A DNA stretch of 64,000 bases from Narthecium ossifragum (taxonomy: Eukaryota > Streptophyta > Magnoliopsida > Dioscoreales > Nartheciaceae), in NCBI GenBank assembly GCA_963920575.1, contig OY986966.1, forward strand, positions 28,034,581 through 28,098,580, given 5' to 3'. Numbering within the stretch: the stretch's first letter is position 1; the number at the start of each line of letters is the position of its first letter. The notes under the pieces were generated by a model. It worked only from the letters and a program-made list of their open reading frames with translations, did not search any database and had not been told where the DNA came from. Both the position numbers and the translations under genes were made by a program. Below are positions 1-11,874 of this stretch, piece by piece.

Positions 1-474
1 AATGCATGTTGATATTTCTTAAAATAAAGGATATATCAAGGTTTCTGATTCAATCCTACCAAGATACAAAGAATGTCAAGCATTTACAGCACTACTTAAT
101 GATGCAGGCTACTTGCATGAACAGAACTTTACACTAGCGATGACATAAGATCATGAACAAGAGAAAAGGATCTGTAAAAGAGGGGGATTGGTGGAGTGGT
201 TTGCAAGCTGCTTGTTTTGAAATATTTTTGTAGTATATATGAGTGCATGAAAGGAAAAGATAGAAAACAAGTAACCCCTTGTCCTCTCATGAGTCATGCC
301 TTGTAAAACCTGATGTGGTCATTTTGATTCACATCCCAATCCTCTTTATATAAAACTCCACAGCCACAACACAACTCCCTTTCTCCTCTTCTTCTGGCTT
401 CGTGCATGATTCAATTGAGTGCAAGCTAGCCATCACTACCAAGAGAAGAAGAAACAAGGAAAGAAGGTACTATA
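1..474 (+). promoter_or_regulatory. Upstream region and TATA box of the WRKY gene
   Basis: A good TATA motif (TATATAAA) lies at 347-354, about 120 bases before the chosen ATG at 475. An A/G-rich leader follows it. An earlier ATG at 402 opens a 67-codon frame that runs across the first splice donor and matches nothing, so it is taken as leader sequence or a possible upstream ORF. I saw no clear W-box in the first 400 bases. No other gene is visible here. Confidence 0.55.
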
Positions 475-1683
475 ATGGATCAAGACTTGGAGTCCTCTCA
501 GGAGACTGCCAAGATAGATGCTCCATCCTCCAAGAGAAGGTCTTGTACTTCTCTACTCTGAAATGGCCTTTATTTGACAAATTTAAACACTATTTTGGCG
601 TTTGATATCCTTTGATGTGTGACATAGGAAGATGGTTGAGAAGAAGCATGTTGTAGTGACTGTGAGAACTGAAGGAAATGATGGGAAGGTGAAGAGTGAA
701 GGGCCACCTTCAGATCTTTGGTCATGGAGGAAGTATGGGCAGAAGCCTATCAAAGGGTCTCCCTATCCAAGGTACTTCTTCTTCTTCTTCCGTTTTTATC
801 ATGCATTTGTTTGCATGCACCTTTGGTTCCAATGAAAGTTCTTGAGATCGATCTTTGTTTATTTGGTTATGAACTCATTTTTAATTTTCATTTCAACTAG
901 CCTTGATTTTGCTCATGTTTTTTAAGGAATTCCTTCTTCCTCTTCTTCTTTTCCTTTGGGCCTATTAGAACAAAATTACCAGTTGCTGATGGTTCTTTCT
1001 CTTCTGGCCTCCTTTTTTCTCCCTACTCTGTTTCCCAAAATTTTCAATAAACCTATTGTATACCTCTTGAGTTTGGCTTATCTTTTCTCATTTCCTGATT
1101 GTTACCAGCACATCAATTATGGTCATCAAGCTATAGCACTAAACATAGCAACAAAAAACTTTCTGGCTTCTAGATTTCTAACCTGTCCTCTGGTTTCAAT
1201 ATAGAGTGCTTCCTTTCTCTTACATGGCAATGAACTTTAGTATAGTGTATCTCATCAACTACTCTCCACTATTATTCCAGGGGATATTACAGGTGTAGCA
1301 CCTCAAAGGGCTGCCCAGCAAAGAAGCAGGTAGAGAGATGCAAGGCTGACGCATCAGTCCTCATCATCACCTACACCTCAAACCACAACCATCCAGGCCC
1401 TGATCTCCAATCTATCAACAAAAGCCAATCCATCCAAACCAGCCCAACAAAAGAATCCACCATTAGTGGCGATCATCAACAAGGTCACAAGGATGTAAGC
1501 CCTTCTCCCATATGCTCGCAAGATATCATTCAACAAACCACGGGACGCGAACATGTGAACATGTTGTTTGATGAAGAGGATGACTTCTTTGATGGGCTTG
1601 AGGAGCTACCAATCTGCTCATCTTTCACAAGCTTAGCGAGAGACTCTTTCTTTGATGAGAGGATCCTTCTCCTCCCTTCATAA
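475..1683 (+). CDS. WRKY transcription factor, group IIe (WRKY65/69-like)
   Basis: A sequence-specific DNA-binding regulator acting in the nucleus on W-box promoters. Exons are 475-539, 628-771 and 1281-1683, with GT-AG introns of 88 and 509 bases; the joined frame gives 203 residues. The invariant WRKYGQK is at residues 55-61, followed by [14 protein letters not shown]. The zinc ligands C75-X5-C81-X23-H105-X1-H107 fit the C2H2 finger of group II. The last intron splits the codon of the conserved Arg in the PR-GYYR stretch, the usual intron position in this family. The C-terminus is acidic ([13 protein letters not shown]), a plausible activation region. The family places it among stress or senescence regulators, but its own targets cannot be read from sequence. 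It lies 1.3 kb upstream of CRK-A on the same strand. The start was chosen because it is the only one that splices in frame into exon 2. Confidence 0.93.
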
Positions 1684-2574
1684 TTTAACACCTATAATTT
1701 TCCTTTTCTAGATCAGTTTGTCGGTGCTTCCCATCTTTCTATATGTTTCTTTCTTGTTTGGAATGAGATGTAGTTTGGATAGAAAGAAAGAAGTAGTTTT
1801 TGCTAGGTGGTTGTAATAAACGCTTGCATGGTTCCATGGGGTGTGTTCTATTGTGGAGTGTATTATTGGTACCTAATAAACTTAAAGACATGGTTGCAGG
1901 ATCACTTAAAAAACATCTTGTACTCCTTTTCTTGTCATAAGAAGTGATTTCCTAGACCTCTACCTCAAAACCTATTGCCGCAGAATATTTTTAGCAATGC
2001 CATTGAATCACCAATTATCCTAAAAATTTAAGATGATGGAAGGAGGTGAATTTGATCATTTAGATTGTAGTTGTAACACTACGCAAGTGCCCAATAAAGT
2101 TCGAATAATGGGGTAATTTCACAGCAATGTGCTGCAGAATACTCTGACTATTCTGTCTTGCGAAGGACATAATCCTCAATCACTGCTATGTTTCTCGTCT
2201 TCAGGTTCATTGAACTTTCTCTTATATCTTTTCATCTAATTAAGAGTGGGACCATAGAATGACAGGAGGAATTAAGGATACTAAAAGCCATGGGTCCCAT
2301 GTGAAGGACTGCTCCAAGATCGATCTTTGATATGAAGGATGCATGTATCACGAACAAGGTTTCCACAGACCATTTCATTTCCTACCATACAGTCAAACAC
2401 TACTACTAGTGATCTAGTGATCATAATCTCCACACACACACACACATACACACACACACCAAAGTATGTCAGTCCAGGTGAGATTGAAGCCTTTGGAAGA
2501 ATGAATGAATGATGGAGAGCATCATATGGTTTCAGAAAGGTGCATTAGATATTTAGATGCAACTTGTCTGATCT
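1684..2574. other. Spacer downstream of the WRKY gene, with a CA microsatellite
   Basis: This stretch holds the WRKY 3' untranslated region and AT-rich spacer. A short dinucleotide repeat of CA with two interruptions occupies about 2431-2460. I see no coding potential on either strand. Confidence 0.6.
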
Positions 2575-2935
2575 CAGATTATAAGTCAGCATCTACTGCA
2601 TGATGAACTCCTTGAACAGTAGTTCTGCAGAAATATGACCCACAAGACAAATGTCAGCATTTCTCAAGTTCTGTGCGAGTCCGGCCACGACTCGAGGAAG
2701 CATGGGGCCTGGCAACAAGTGACTGACGTGAAGCTTCGTCCACAAAGACTGGTGGCTATATAGGTCAAGTCGACGTGGCAGAACGACTCACGTCATGAGT
2801 TATGACAATTTGTTGCTCAACAAATTAAAAGATCAATATTTTGTGACAAATTAAAAGATGAAGATTTTGTGAAAATATGTTGCTCAACAAATTAAAAGAT
2901 GAAGATTTTGTGACAAAACCTCATGCATGTTTCTG
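2575..2935 (-). pseudogene. Fragment of SRL2-like gene (exon 17 edge plus intron pieces)
   Basis: Bases from about 2583 to 2770 resemble 24574-24745 of the complete SRL2-like gene, including the start of its exon 17 and upstream intron. Bases from about 2760 to 2935 instead resemble 26990-27110, another intron of the same gene. Two distant parts of the gene are thus joined directly upstream of CRK-A. There is also a local duplication of a TTGCTCAACAAATTAAAAGA-type segment between about 2812 and 2900. The piece cannot encode protein. It now forms the 5' flank of CRK-A and contains ACGT-core motifs (for example TGACGTG near 2722) that could serve in its promoter; that role is a guess. Confidence 0.6.
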
Positions 2936-2983
2936 AAATAATCCATGCAGGTCCAGATCTGCAACCTCAATTGAAGAATAGAA

Positions 2984-5733
2984 ATGAAAGTAAGTATGCG
3001 GATACCATCGCCATGTATATACCTCCACTTCATCCTCCTACTCTCCGCCGGCCTGCTTGCCGGAGCCGACGACGAATTTCCGGCGATTTTCCTTACCATC
3101 TGCGGCGGCAACCAGACGCAGAGCGTTCAGGCCTTCGACGTCAACTTCATCAGGAGCATGGACCTGATACACGGGAACATCACCGAGTCCGGCTTCGGCA
3201 CCGGCGTCTACGGCGCCAACAACACCGTCTATGGCCTCGGCCAGTGCTTCGAGTACCTCTCCTCCACTGACTGTCAGCTCTGCTACTCGCAGGGCAGGCT
3301 GAAGCTCCCCCGCTGCCCGCCGGCGATGGACTCGCGCATCTATCTCGACGGGTGCTTCCTCCGGTACGCCAACTTCAACATGTCCGGCCAGGCCGTCGAC
3401 ATCTACGACCGGCGTCTCTGTGGGAATTCCTCGGTGGCCGCATCGGTTTCTCAGCGATTCTCGGCTGCCGTAAATGGGTTGGTGAGTAATTTGACGGCCG
3501 AGGCATACAATGATACCGATCACTATAAGGTGGCCAGCGCCGGAGTGGCGCCGGGCGTGACCGTCTACGGGATGGCGCAGTGTTGGAAGTCTTTGAATGC
3601 GAGTGCGTGCAAGACATGCTTGGAGAGCGCAAGGAAGAACGTTACAGCATGTCTGCCGGCCGCAGACGGGAAGGCGTTGAATGCCGGGTGCTATTTGAGG
3701 TACTCCACGGATCCTTTCTATTTGGTCGACGCGCCGTCCGGCGGTGGTTCTTCTGGTAAGTTGATCCTGTCCCTCTGTTGTTCTTCTTATCTTTGATGAT
3801 TTGATTGAATTGGGCATCTTGGTTTCTTTTTGGGGATCTGTTCATCTATACCGAGTTTGCTGATTGGTTTACCGCTTATAGATTCGATCTAAGAAACAAA
3901 AAAGACTGCTCTTTTAATTGATCAATCTGATGTTTTGAAGATATTATTCTAATCTTTCAGAAAGATAGAATGGTTTGTGTTCTTGAAATTAATTCATGGA
4001 ATTGTTCATTTGGGCAGGCGGACGACGATTAGGCGTTGCGCTCGGATGCGTGTTTGGATCATTGATTGTGATTGGAATCGCTATTTTCTGGATCAGAAGA
4101 AGAAGAAGGGCTTCGAAATATTTAGGTGAACATCGTAATGCTAGAGAAAGAAAGGACTCTTCAAGATTCTCTGTTCAACAGTCCAAAATTAATATACCCA
4201 ACGACCTGATTTTTCTCATCTCTATGAACTCCAAAATGCAGAATCAGATGGCTCAGAAGAATTTATCAAATCAATCTCTGGATCAAGCCTCAGTTTCAAG
4301 TATGAAGACTTGATGAAAGCCACGGATGACTTCCACCAGACAAACAAGCTTGGCCAAGGTGGCTATGGATCTGTTTATAAGGTACAGTTGTTCTTGCTGC
4401 TACCTTATTAGATCCATAATAAAGGATTAGGGTTTTACAGACAATACTTCTTTCTTGAAATCTAAGGAACAATCTTGTTATCATCAGGGAATTCTACCAG
4501 ATGGCAGAGAGATAGCTGTTAAGAGGTTGTTCTTCAACACAAGGCAGTGGGTTGATCAGTTCTTCAATGAAGTTAGTCTCATCAGTCAAGTTCAGCACAA
4601 GAATCTTGTGAAGCTTCTCGGCTGCAGCGTCGAAGGGCCGGAGAGCCTCCTCGTCTACGAGTATCTCTGCAACACTAGCTTGGATCACTTCTTGTTTGGT
4701 ATTATTCCTCAGTGATCATCCTTTTCAAGGTTATGGCAAGTAATGTCATGTTTGGTATTAAGCTCAATGTGATTTTCTTTTTCTTTTCCTGAAAAATTTC
4801 AGATTCATTCAAGAAGAGCGCGTTGGATTGGGAGCGGAGATTTGAGATCATCGTCGGCACCGCAGAGGGCATAAATTACCTGCACAGTGGTTCTGAAGTT
4901 AGGATCATACACAGAGATGTCAAAGCTAGTAATGTATTGTTAGACGAAAAATTCAAGCCGAAGTTAGCGGATTTCGGGCTGGCAAGGAACTTCGCCGACG
5001 ATCAGAGCCATCTCAGCACTGGCGTAGCCGGAACCTTGTAAGTCAAAGAAATTTATTGGCCTTGATGTTTAAAATCACCACTGATTCACTCGCAAGATTG
5101 AAGTACTAACTTGGGTTTCAATGACTGAAACACTCATCTGATAGTGCTTCTTTGTATTTGATTTCAGTGGCTACATAGCTCCAGAATACATTGTTCATGG
5201 GCAACTGACGGAGAAGGCCGACGTCTACAGCTACGGCGTGCTGGTTTTCGAAATCCTCACAGGCCGAAAGAACCACTATTCAACCGCATCCGAAGATGGA
5301 CGCTCCCTCCTAGCACAGGTAATGTTTCAATTCTCAATCCGAGACCTCCATTAGTGTTGCATTTCAGTGCAATGATACTAAAAAGGTTTGTATTTTTTAG
5401 CAGTTATGGCATCACTACAATTCCCAGACACTGATGGAAATGCTAGATCCTTATCTTCAAGGACAATGCCCAGAAGAAGAAGTTATGAGGGTATTCCACA
5501 TCGGGCTTTTATGCACGCAAGCGTCGCCTAATGCCCGGCCGCCGATGTGGAAGGTGGTCGAGATGCTGATTAGCAGATCAAGAGACCTACCTGCTCCAAA
5601 TCAGCCTCCTTTTATGAACATCAAGGGAGGACATACCATTGAAGGATTCAAATCCTCTTCTTCAAGCTCATCTACGTACAAGGATCCGGTTTCAGTGAAT
5701 CAGATGTCCGTGAGTGTACTATATCCGAGATGA
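2984..5733 (+). CDS. CRK-A: cysteine-rich receptor-like kinase (DUF26 RLK, CRK2/3 type)
   Basis: A plasma-membrane receptor kinase of plant stress and immune signalling. Exons are 2984-3755, 4018-4125, 4242-4381, 4488-4698, 4803-5037, 5168-5318 and 5401-5733, giving about 649 residues. A signal peptide covers about residues 1-28. Two DUF26 (Gnk2) modules follow with C-X8-C-X2-C at C88/C97/C100 and C200/C209/C212, then a transmembrane helix near 262-284 followed by basic residues. The kinase has the glycine loop GQGGYG, the ATP lysine in IAVKRL (about K352), HRDVKASN (about D449), DFG (about D467) and IAPEY, so it should be an active RD-type kinase. A frame continues through intron 2 to a stop at 4313, but splicing at 4125/4242 restores the normal juxtamembrane-kinase join. 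The first DUF26 differs from copies B and C while the rest is nearly identical. The ligand is unknown. Confidence 0.93.
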
Positions 5734-7712
5734 GTACGAAAGAAAGCTCGGTGGATCGCAAGAATACAGATTTTGCTCATAGCCTCTCTTTTTTTTCTTA
5801 ATAAAGATCTTGTTGGAGGTTCTTGCTGTTGTTACAAGTTGTAGATAAGTTTTTCTGATGTAATGCAGCATAGCTAGTTTCCATGTCCAAATGTAGGAAT
5901 TAAGGTTTTTAAAGTAGGGATTTTGATTGCTCAAACTGTGAATGAAGAACTGGGATCAAATCTATAGTTGTTACTCAAATGCAAATCTTTCTAGATATCC
6001 AATGACTAGAAGTTGTTGGCATTTTGAGGTAGAAAATAGGTACAGATGGCACAATTTGATGAACACTTTGTAGTCAACTGAGCCCCTTTCTTTGTTTTTC
6101 TTGACTCCAGCTATTTGGGACTTTCAGACCATCTTATAGAAGAAAAAGATAACCAATGACCAGGTCAAAGTCAAGTGTGGGAAAAAGTCCAGGTTCTCAT
6201 TAACGCTTGGATAGCTTTTCTAGAAGGTCTCATGCTCCAAGTAATTGAATGAACTATCTGGAGACGTACTGTAATCAATGAATACTCACGATGGTTATTT
6301 AGACCGTCCTTTACGCATACTTATCCTCGATCCATACCGATCTTTAGTTTATAAATATTTATCTTTAATCCAAAATGACCCTTAGTTTTCAACGGAAGAC
6401 TTTGAAATCCAATTCGATTGTCCCATGAATCACTTTTTTCTCGGCTTTTGTTTGACAAACGTTCCTCGTTCCTCTCGTCCATTTCCAGGATTCTTTTGAG
6501 TATCTCAACTATACTATTCTAAATTGCTTCAAACACTGCATGTTGCATCATTAAATAAATGAGGAAAACTTTGGCACTACCTGACTCCCAATCTAGACCT
6601 TCATGGGGAGGGAGAAGCAGCCAATAATATTCAGGTCTGATGGGCTTTTTTTTTTTTTTTTGAGTATTTTAAGTAAGATCAGGAGATGATCACTGTTCTT
6701 CTTCATCCCCTTCATCTTCTGCATATTATTTTCCTAGAAAAAATCAAACAAAAAATGTTACATTTACACCTATCTCAGATGGATGCTAGCATTTTTTTCT
6801 GGCACTTGCTTTGTTTCCGGGCTCATTAGCCTCGTTAGAAAAGGCGAGGTTAAGACGGATAGGGTAAGAAAAAGTAAGGTTAAGAAATGAAAGTAAGAAA
6901 AAATAAGATTAAGAAATATGAGTGAGAAAAAATAAAAAGAAATGAGATACGTGAAATAATGACAAACCCATAATTATTATTTTGATATCTGAATAAAAAA
7001 CGAGGATAAAAAAGATAAAGTCAACCCTCAATCAGAAGAGTCTTAAAGCTTGCAATTTCATGACGGATAGAATAGACTTGAACGCAGAGTAGACAGTGAT
7101 GGCTGGAAAATTGAACCTTCCAGTGGTCCCTAGATGGTGACGGCTGGAAAACTGGAACTTCCAGGACAGATACCACTCTCTTTCTATATATATATATATA
7201 CACACACACCATCCACTTTCTTTATTTTTTTTCTGAGGCTTCATTTATCAATTGATTTATATGGGTTAGATACATCTGCCAGTAAATTTTCTGTGGCTTT
7301 TATGCTCCTATACTAGGTTTTACTTGGTCCAACATCTTCCCAAAATCGATTACCTTGGTAATGTTAAGATGCCGAAGACTTCAGCTCCCTGTTTTCACAA
7401 CCAATATGAAAAAACGAACAAAACTTGGATACTGTGGCACTAAAAGGTTTTGCTACTAGGAGTAAAAGCTACAGCAATGAGCACAATAACTAGGTTTTAA
7501 AGTTTCATTCAATCTAGTTATAGTTAACTACAAGAAAAGCAGATTACCACAGCAACTGGAACAGCTTAGATTTCACGAGGCACTTCAGATTCCTCCCCCG
7601 TGCTAACTCTCTAAGTTTTCAATCCCTACTCACATACAGATGAGTGATGACTACAAGGTAGTTGTAGATTAGATGAGACTCAAAAAGAGAACAGGTCTGC
7701 AGGCAATTAGCA
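5734..7712. other. 3' flank of CRK-A, shared block with copies B and C
   Basis: No gene is visible. Most of this stretch recurs after CRK-B (21278-21868, then 22718 onward) and after CRK-C (53721-53966, then 54822 to about 56150), so it belongs to the duplicated block. Insertions distinguish the copies. About 6815-7020 holds a purine-rich segment present here but not in copy B; its inverted counterpart is near 55349-55540, which suggests a small transposable element. A TA/CA microsatellite lies near 7183-7210. Confidence 0.6.
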
Positions 7713-8219
7713 TCAAGCAGCTTTCAAGAAGTTGTCGAATGGGCTAGCTGGTGGAAGTATCAGTCCTCGCCAAGGCTCCGGTAGCACATGCCCTTCCTGC
7801 TCGAAACCATTTGAGTTGATCAGATCGGACACTGAGTAATGAATGAAGGCAACAGAATCCTGACTGGACCAGCTTTGCTCACCTTTCCAAAGTCTGCCTG
7901 CTTGCCTGAGTCGAGAGCTCGCTGAGGCTCGTGTGTGATCAACTCAGGGCCGTTGCTCCGCCAGCTCGACAGCTTCCTTCGTGTGCACATACCTAGGGCT
8001 TCACATTGACTAGTCATCGTGCCGTATGGGAGGGGCGAGGTAGAGACTGCAGTGCCAGCCACCTGACCAGCAACTTGTAAAGCCTGGTCACATGAACGAG
8101 CTGTAAATGTCATGGATTGAAAATATGTTCGTATTATAAATAGAACGTCTGGCAAGCAGGGATTAGGTTTGCATATCATGATACTCTAAGAAACCAATGG
8201 CAGGATGGAACTCTCTGTT
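7713..8219 (-). pseudogene. Truncated SRL2-like 3' end, copy next to CRK-A (exons 18' and 19')
   Basis: This is a partial copy of the last coding exons of the SRL2-like gene. Exon 18' (7883-8083) is 201 bases like the original and keeps the conserved SQCEALG segment. Exon 19' (7713-7796) encodes EGHVLPEPWRGLILPPAS and ends in TGA. The copy continues through intron sequence to 8219, where a 1.1-kb insertion interrupts it, and resumes at 9340 and again at 17672. Exons 1-16 are absent, so no complete protein can be made. Splice sites are still intact, so the fragment could still be transcribed as part of something else, but no promoter is visible. Confidence 0.8.
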
Positions 8220-9339
8220 TGGATATAAAAGAATTAGAATTATTGTTTTTACTAAGATAGCATGTAATTCTTTACAATCGGTTTTTTTTAACAAAAAAAA
8301 TAAATTGCACATACCGTTAATTCGGAAAAGGAATGAAATAGAAGGAAGACGAATCCGACGAAGAAACTCCGTTCGATCGAGGCCAGTGTGCCACACTGTG
8401 CCCTTAAGCTATATTTGCATACCACCCCTTGCTTCTGGTTCTTCATGCAAAAAGCCCTCAGGGTACAACGATCCACCGCGATTGGAGGGAAGTCGGCCGT
8501 CCGATCGCCCTTCGAGCTCCAAGATGGTATGGTACTCTCAATCAGGACCCTCTATTATGCAAGTGGTGTGGTGAAGAGTGTATGCATGAGCAAGCTTAGA
8601 ATGGCTGGTATGGGGTCCTATTTATATGCTAGATGGGCTAGTTGATCAGCCATTTATTGGGGAGGTGAAGAGACTCGCCACGTCAGCGCCACGTCATCAG
8701 TAACTGCTACCATGTCAGCGCCACATCATCAGTAACCGCCCAGTCATGGGCTGCCACTCTGCCACATCACCAATAAGTGCTACTTAGTGGGGAGCTGAAC
8801 AGGCAGCACGTCATCAGTAACAGTGAGAACATGGGCTGTCACCTCATCCATAACTGCCCAATCATGAATATCATGGGGAGACAAGAGTCATAACTGACTC
8901 AGCCCATTTTCTGGTGAATTGATGGCTCACTTANNNNNNNNNNNNNNNNNNNNNNNNNNNNNNNNNNNNNNNNNNNNNNNNNNNNNNNNNNNNNNNNNNN
9001 NNNNNNNNNNNNNNNNNNNNNNNNNNNNNNNNNNNNNNNNNNNNNNNNNNNNNNNNNNNNNNNNNNNNNNNNNNNNNNNNNNNNNNNNNNNNNNNNNNNN
9101 NNNNNNNNNNNNNNNNNNNNNNNNNNNNNNNNNCCCAAGGCTTTATATAAACTAGAGAAATGTTCTTGTCCTAAGTAATGTGGGACTAAACTTTTGCACA
9201 CACTCATATGGGCTTCATATGACTCTCTTCTTAACTGAGCTTTAACATGCCCATTTGATTCAACACATATGTATATAAGACTTAGCCCACTCCATCACCC
9301 TATGAGGTTTGGACCTTCTCAAAAACCTTAAATCCAACA
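8220..9339. mobile_element. 1.1-kb insertion of unknown class, containing an assembly gap
   Basis: The paralogous stretch at 24165-24200 reads straight across this point. Here about 1,120 bases are inserted between CTCTCTGTT and GTTACATCATC, so the trinucleotide GTT flanks both sides. The inserted ends read TGGATATAAAAG and AATCCAACA. TG...CA ends suggest an LTR-like piece, but a 3-base duplication does not fit LTR elements. The interior includes repeated CCACGTCATCAGTAAC-like phrases near 8675-8830. Part of the element is hidden in the run of N. Confidence 0.5.
8934..9133. other. Assembly gap of 200 N
   Basis: Exactly 200 undetermined bases. The round number suggests a placeholder, so the true size of the surrounding insertion is unknown. 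Confidence 0.97.
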
Positions 9340-9545
9340 GTTACATCATCATTCACTACAGTGTAAAAAAGCCACACAAGACTAAAGCAATGCTTTTTCC
9401 CTAGTTTGAAAATATAGTTAAGGTAAACTTCATATACAAATGTCACAAGCCATTGCTATATTAACGACTCGATAACATCAACTTCGTCTGATACAAACTA
9501 CAAAACATAGATGAAAAGTTGGTCGACAAATTTTGCCCATGCTTA
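9340..9545 (-). pseudogene. SRL2-like intron 17 fragment, left side of the Harbinger insertion
   Basis: This stretch matches 24184-24390 of the complete gene almost base for base (for example ATGAAAAGTTGGTCGACA). It lies within the intron between exons 17 and 18. It breaks off at TTA (9543-9545), the target-site copy of the Harbinger transposon, and the same sequence resumes at 17672. Confidence 0.8.
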
Positions 9546-10349
9546 GGGCACGTTTGTTTCAATGGACTGGATTGGAATGGAATGCTGGAATGGAAATATT
9601 TTCCGCTGGAATGGACTGGAATGGAATTACATTGTTTCTGTTTGTTTGCTGCTTGAATGAATGCAGAATTCTGTGAAATCTGGCACTTTTGCTGTTTGTT
9701 TGGCATTGGAATGGAAACTGTTTCTTGTAACTTTGTTATTTTTTGTGTTTGTTTGGTATTGGAATGGTGGTTATGGTCACCCCAGAATACCCGTGGTGAG
9801 ATTACCACCCTTTTTTTTTAATTGTTTGATAAAAACTATTTTCATGTGTATTATGATGCATACCCATATGACATTTATTTATTTAATTTAAATAAATGTA
9901 TATTTAGAAAATATATATTTGATGCCTTTAAGTTTTTTTTTTGTTTGAGATGGTGAAAATTTGCAAATTGGCTCATGTGAGGTATTGTTTTTTTTTTTTT
10001 GACGATTGTGTATGGTTGTTCATTTTTAAATATGGTGACCCCTTAACTTATTTGGAATTGGACATGATCATTGCCTTTATTGAACTAGATGACCCTGTAA
10101 TTATATTTCTAAGAGCGGAAAAAATACGAACAAATGTTATTGAGCCAAAAAATAATACACAACTTTTGAGGTAATACCAGAATTTTTATTTCTAATACTC
10201 AATGATTCATTCCTTACATTACAACAATTCACAACTGTCAAATTGATATGTTTACAAAAGTGAATGAAAAAAAATGAATCTGTACATCACTTGTCTTCCA
10301 TATATTTGTTGTTGTCTTCGTGGCTGTATACGATTGCAAGATCAAGGGC

Positions 10350-11760
10350 TCAGAACAATGTCATCATCGCCCTTATGTGGCGGCAATTGATTGCTGAACA
10401 AACTTAGCCTTCCAAATCACCAAGCCACTGCTTCCCTCATTCACCATAAGATGTCATCATTTCCCCAGGTAAAAGCAGCAAGCATTATAAGGGAGCCAAA
10501 CAAGCATCATTTTCCCAAGTAAAACTATTTGTAACATTAAGAAAACCATTTGCATCATTTCCCCCATTAAAACCAATCAGATATAAACAATAAGGGGATC
10601 AAACAAGCATCATTTCTCCAAGTAAACCCATTTACAACAATAAAAAAGGAGCTGCAGCAAGCATAAGGCACCCAGCAAGCATAAGGCCATCCAAACCACC
10701 CAACGAGGATCAAGTAAATGCATCATCTCCCCACACATCAAAACACATTCATTCCAAACATAAGGTGAAAGTTTTTGCATCATTTCCCCCATTAAAATCA
10801 CAGCTAGATCATCAATGCAATAAGTGGCTGGTTGCCAACAACAAGTGGCCGTCCAAGACACCAAAGCAAGCAATTTAAATATCATCATTTCCCCACATAT
10901 AATAGGCAGCAATTATAGGTACATTTCCAAGTAAATTCACCCAGCAAGCATAAGGGGATCAAACTAGCATCATTTCCTCAAAGTAAACCCATTTGCAACA
11001 ATAAAGAAAGGAGCTGCAGCAAGCATAAGTCACCCAGCATGCATAAGGCCAGCAAGCATAAGGCCATCCAAACCACCCAACGAGGATCAAGTAAATGCAT
11101 CATCTCCCCACACATCAAAACACATTCATTCCAAACATAAGGTGAAAGTTTTTGCATCCTTTCCCCCATTAAAATCACAGCTAGATCATCAATGCAATAA
11201 GTGGCTGGTTGCCAACAATAAGTGGCCGTCCAAGACACCAAAGCAAGCAATTTAAATATCATCATTTCCCCACATATAATAGGCAGCAATTATAGGTACA
11301 TTTCCAAGTAAATTCACCCAGCAAGCATAAGGGGATCAAACTAGCATAATTTCCCCCAAGTAAACCCATTTGCAACAATAAAGAAAGGAGCTGCAGCAAG
11401 CATAAGTCACCCAGCATGCATAAGGCCAGCAAGCATAAGGCCATTCACACCACCCAACGAGGATCAAGTAAATGCATCATCTCCCCACACATCAAAACAC
11501 ATTCATTCACCAGAATATTTAAATCACATTCATTCACATTCAGTCACCAGAATATATAAGAGGATCAAACAATAAGTGGCTGGTTGCCATGTATATGACC
11601 ATCCAAGACACCAATGCAAGCAATTTAAATATCATCATCACCCCATACAAAATCACAGCTAGATCATCCAGCAAGCATAAGGGGATCAAACAAGCATCAT
11701 TTCCCCAAGTAAATATCATCATTTCCCCACATATAATACTGTAAAGTAATGCAAGCATTC
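10350..11760. repeat. Tandem repeat array, unit about 377 bp, inside the Harbinger element
   Basis: The phrase CACCCAACGAGGATCAAG recurs at about 10697, 11074 and 11451, a period of about 377 bases. Partial units extend to both sides. Each unit is itself built from shorter variants such as AGCAAGCATAAGG and CATCATTTCCCCA. Open frames seen on the minus strand here repeat with the same period and have no other sign of coding. Confidence 0.8.
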
Positions 11761-11874
11761 TAAGTTTATATAGCTGACATGGATGATACTATCAATTTGA
11801 AGCAAGTGAATAAAATCACAATAGCATGAAAATTCAATCACATGTAAATTAAAAGTAGTAGATTTGCACATCCC

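Noticed and set aside
3038..3817. 259-codon minus-strand open frame across CRK-A exon 1 (and similar at 18544 and 50981)
   Set aside because: Shadow of the GC-rich DUF26 exon; no family features and it recurs only because the exon recurs.
3996..4313. Frame ending in SSMKT, suggesting a kinase-less CRK-A (also at 19538 and 52038)
   Set aside because: It reads through intron 2; a GT-AG splice at 4126/4241 gives the normal link to the kinase in all three copies.
10610..11444. Cys/Leu-rich minus-strand frames of about 100 codons
   Set aside because: They repeat with the 377-base tandem array and resemble no protein family.
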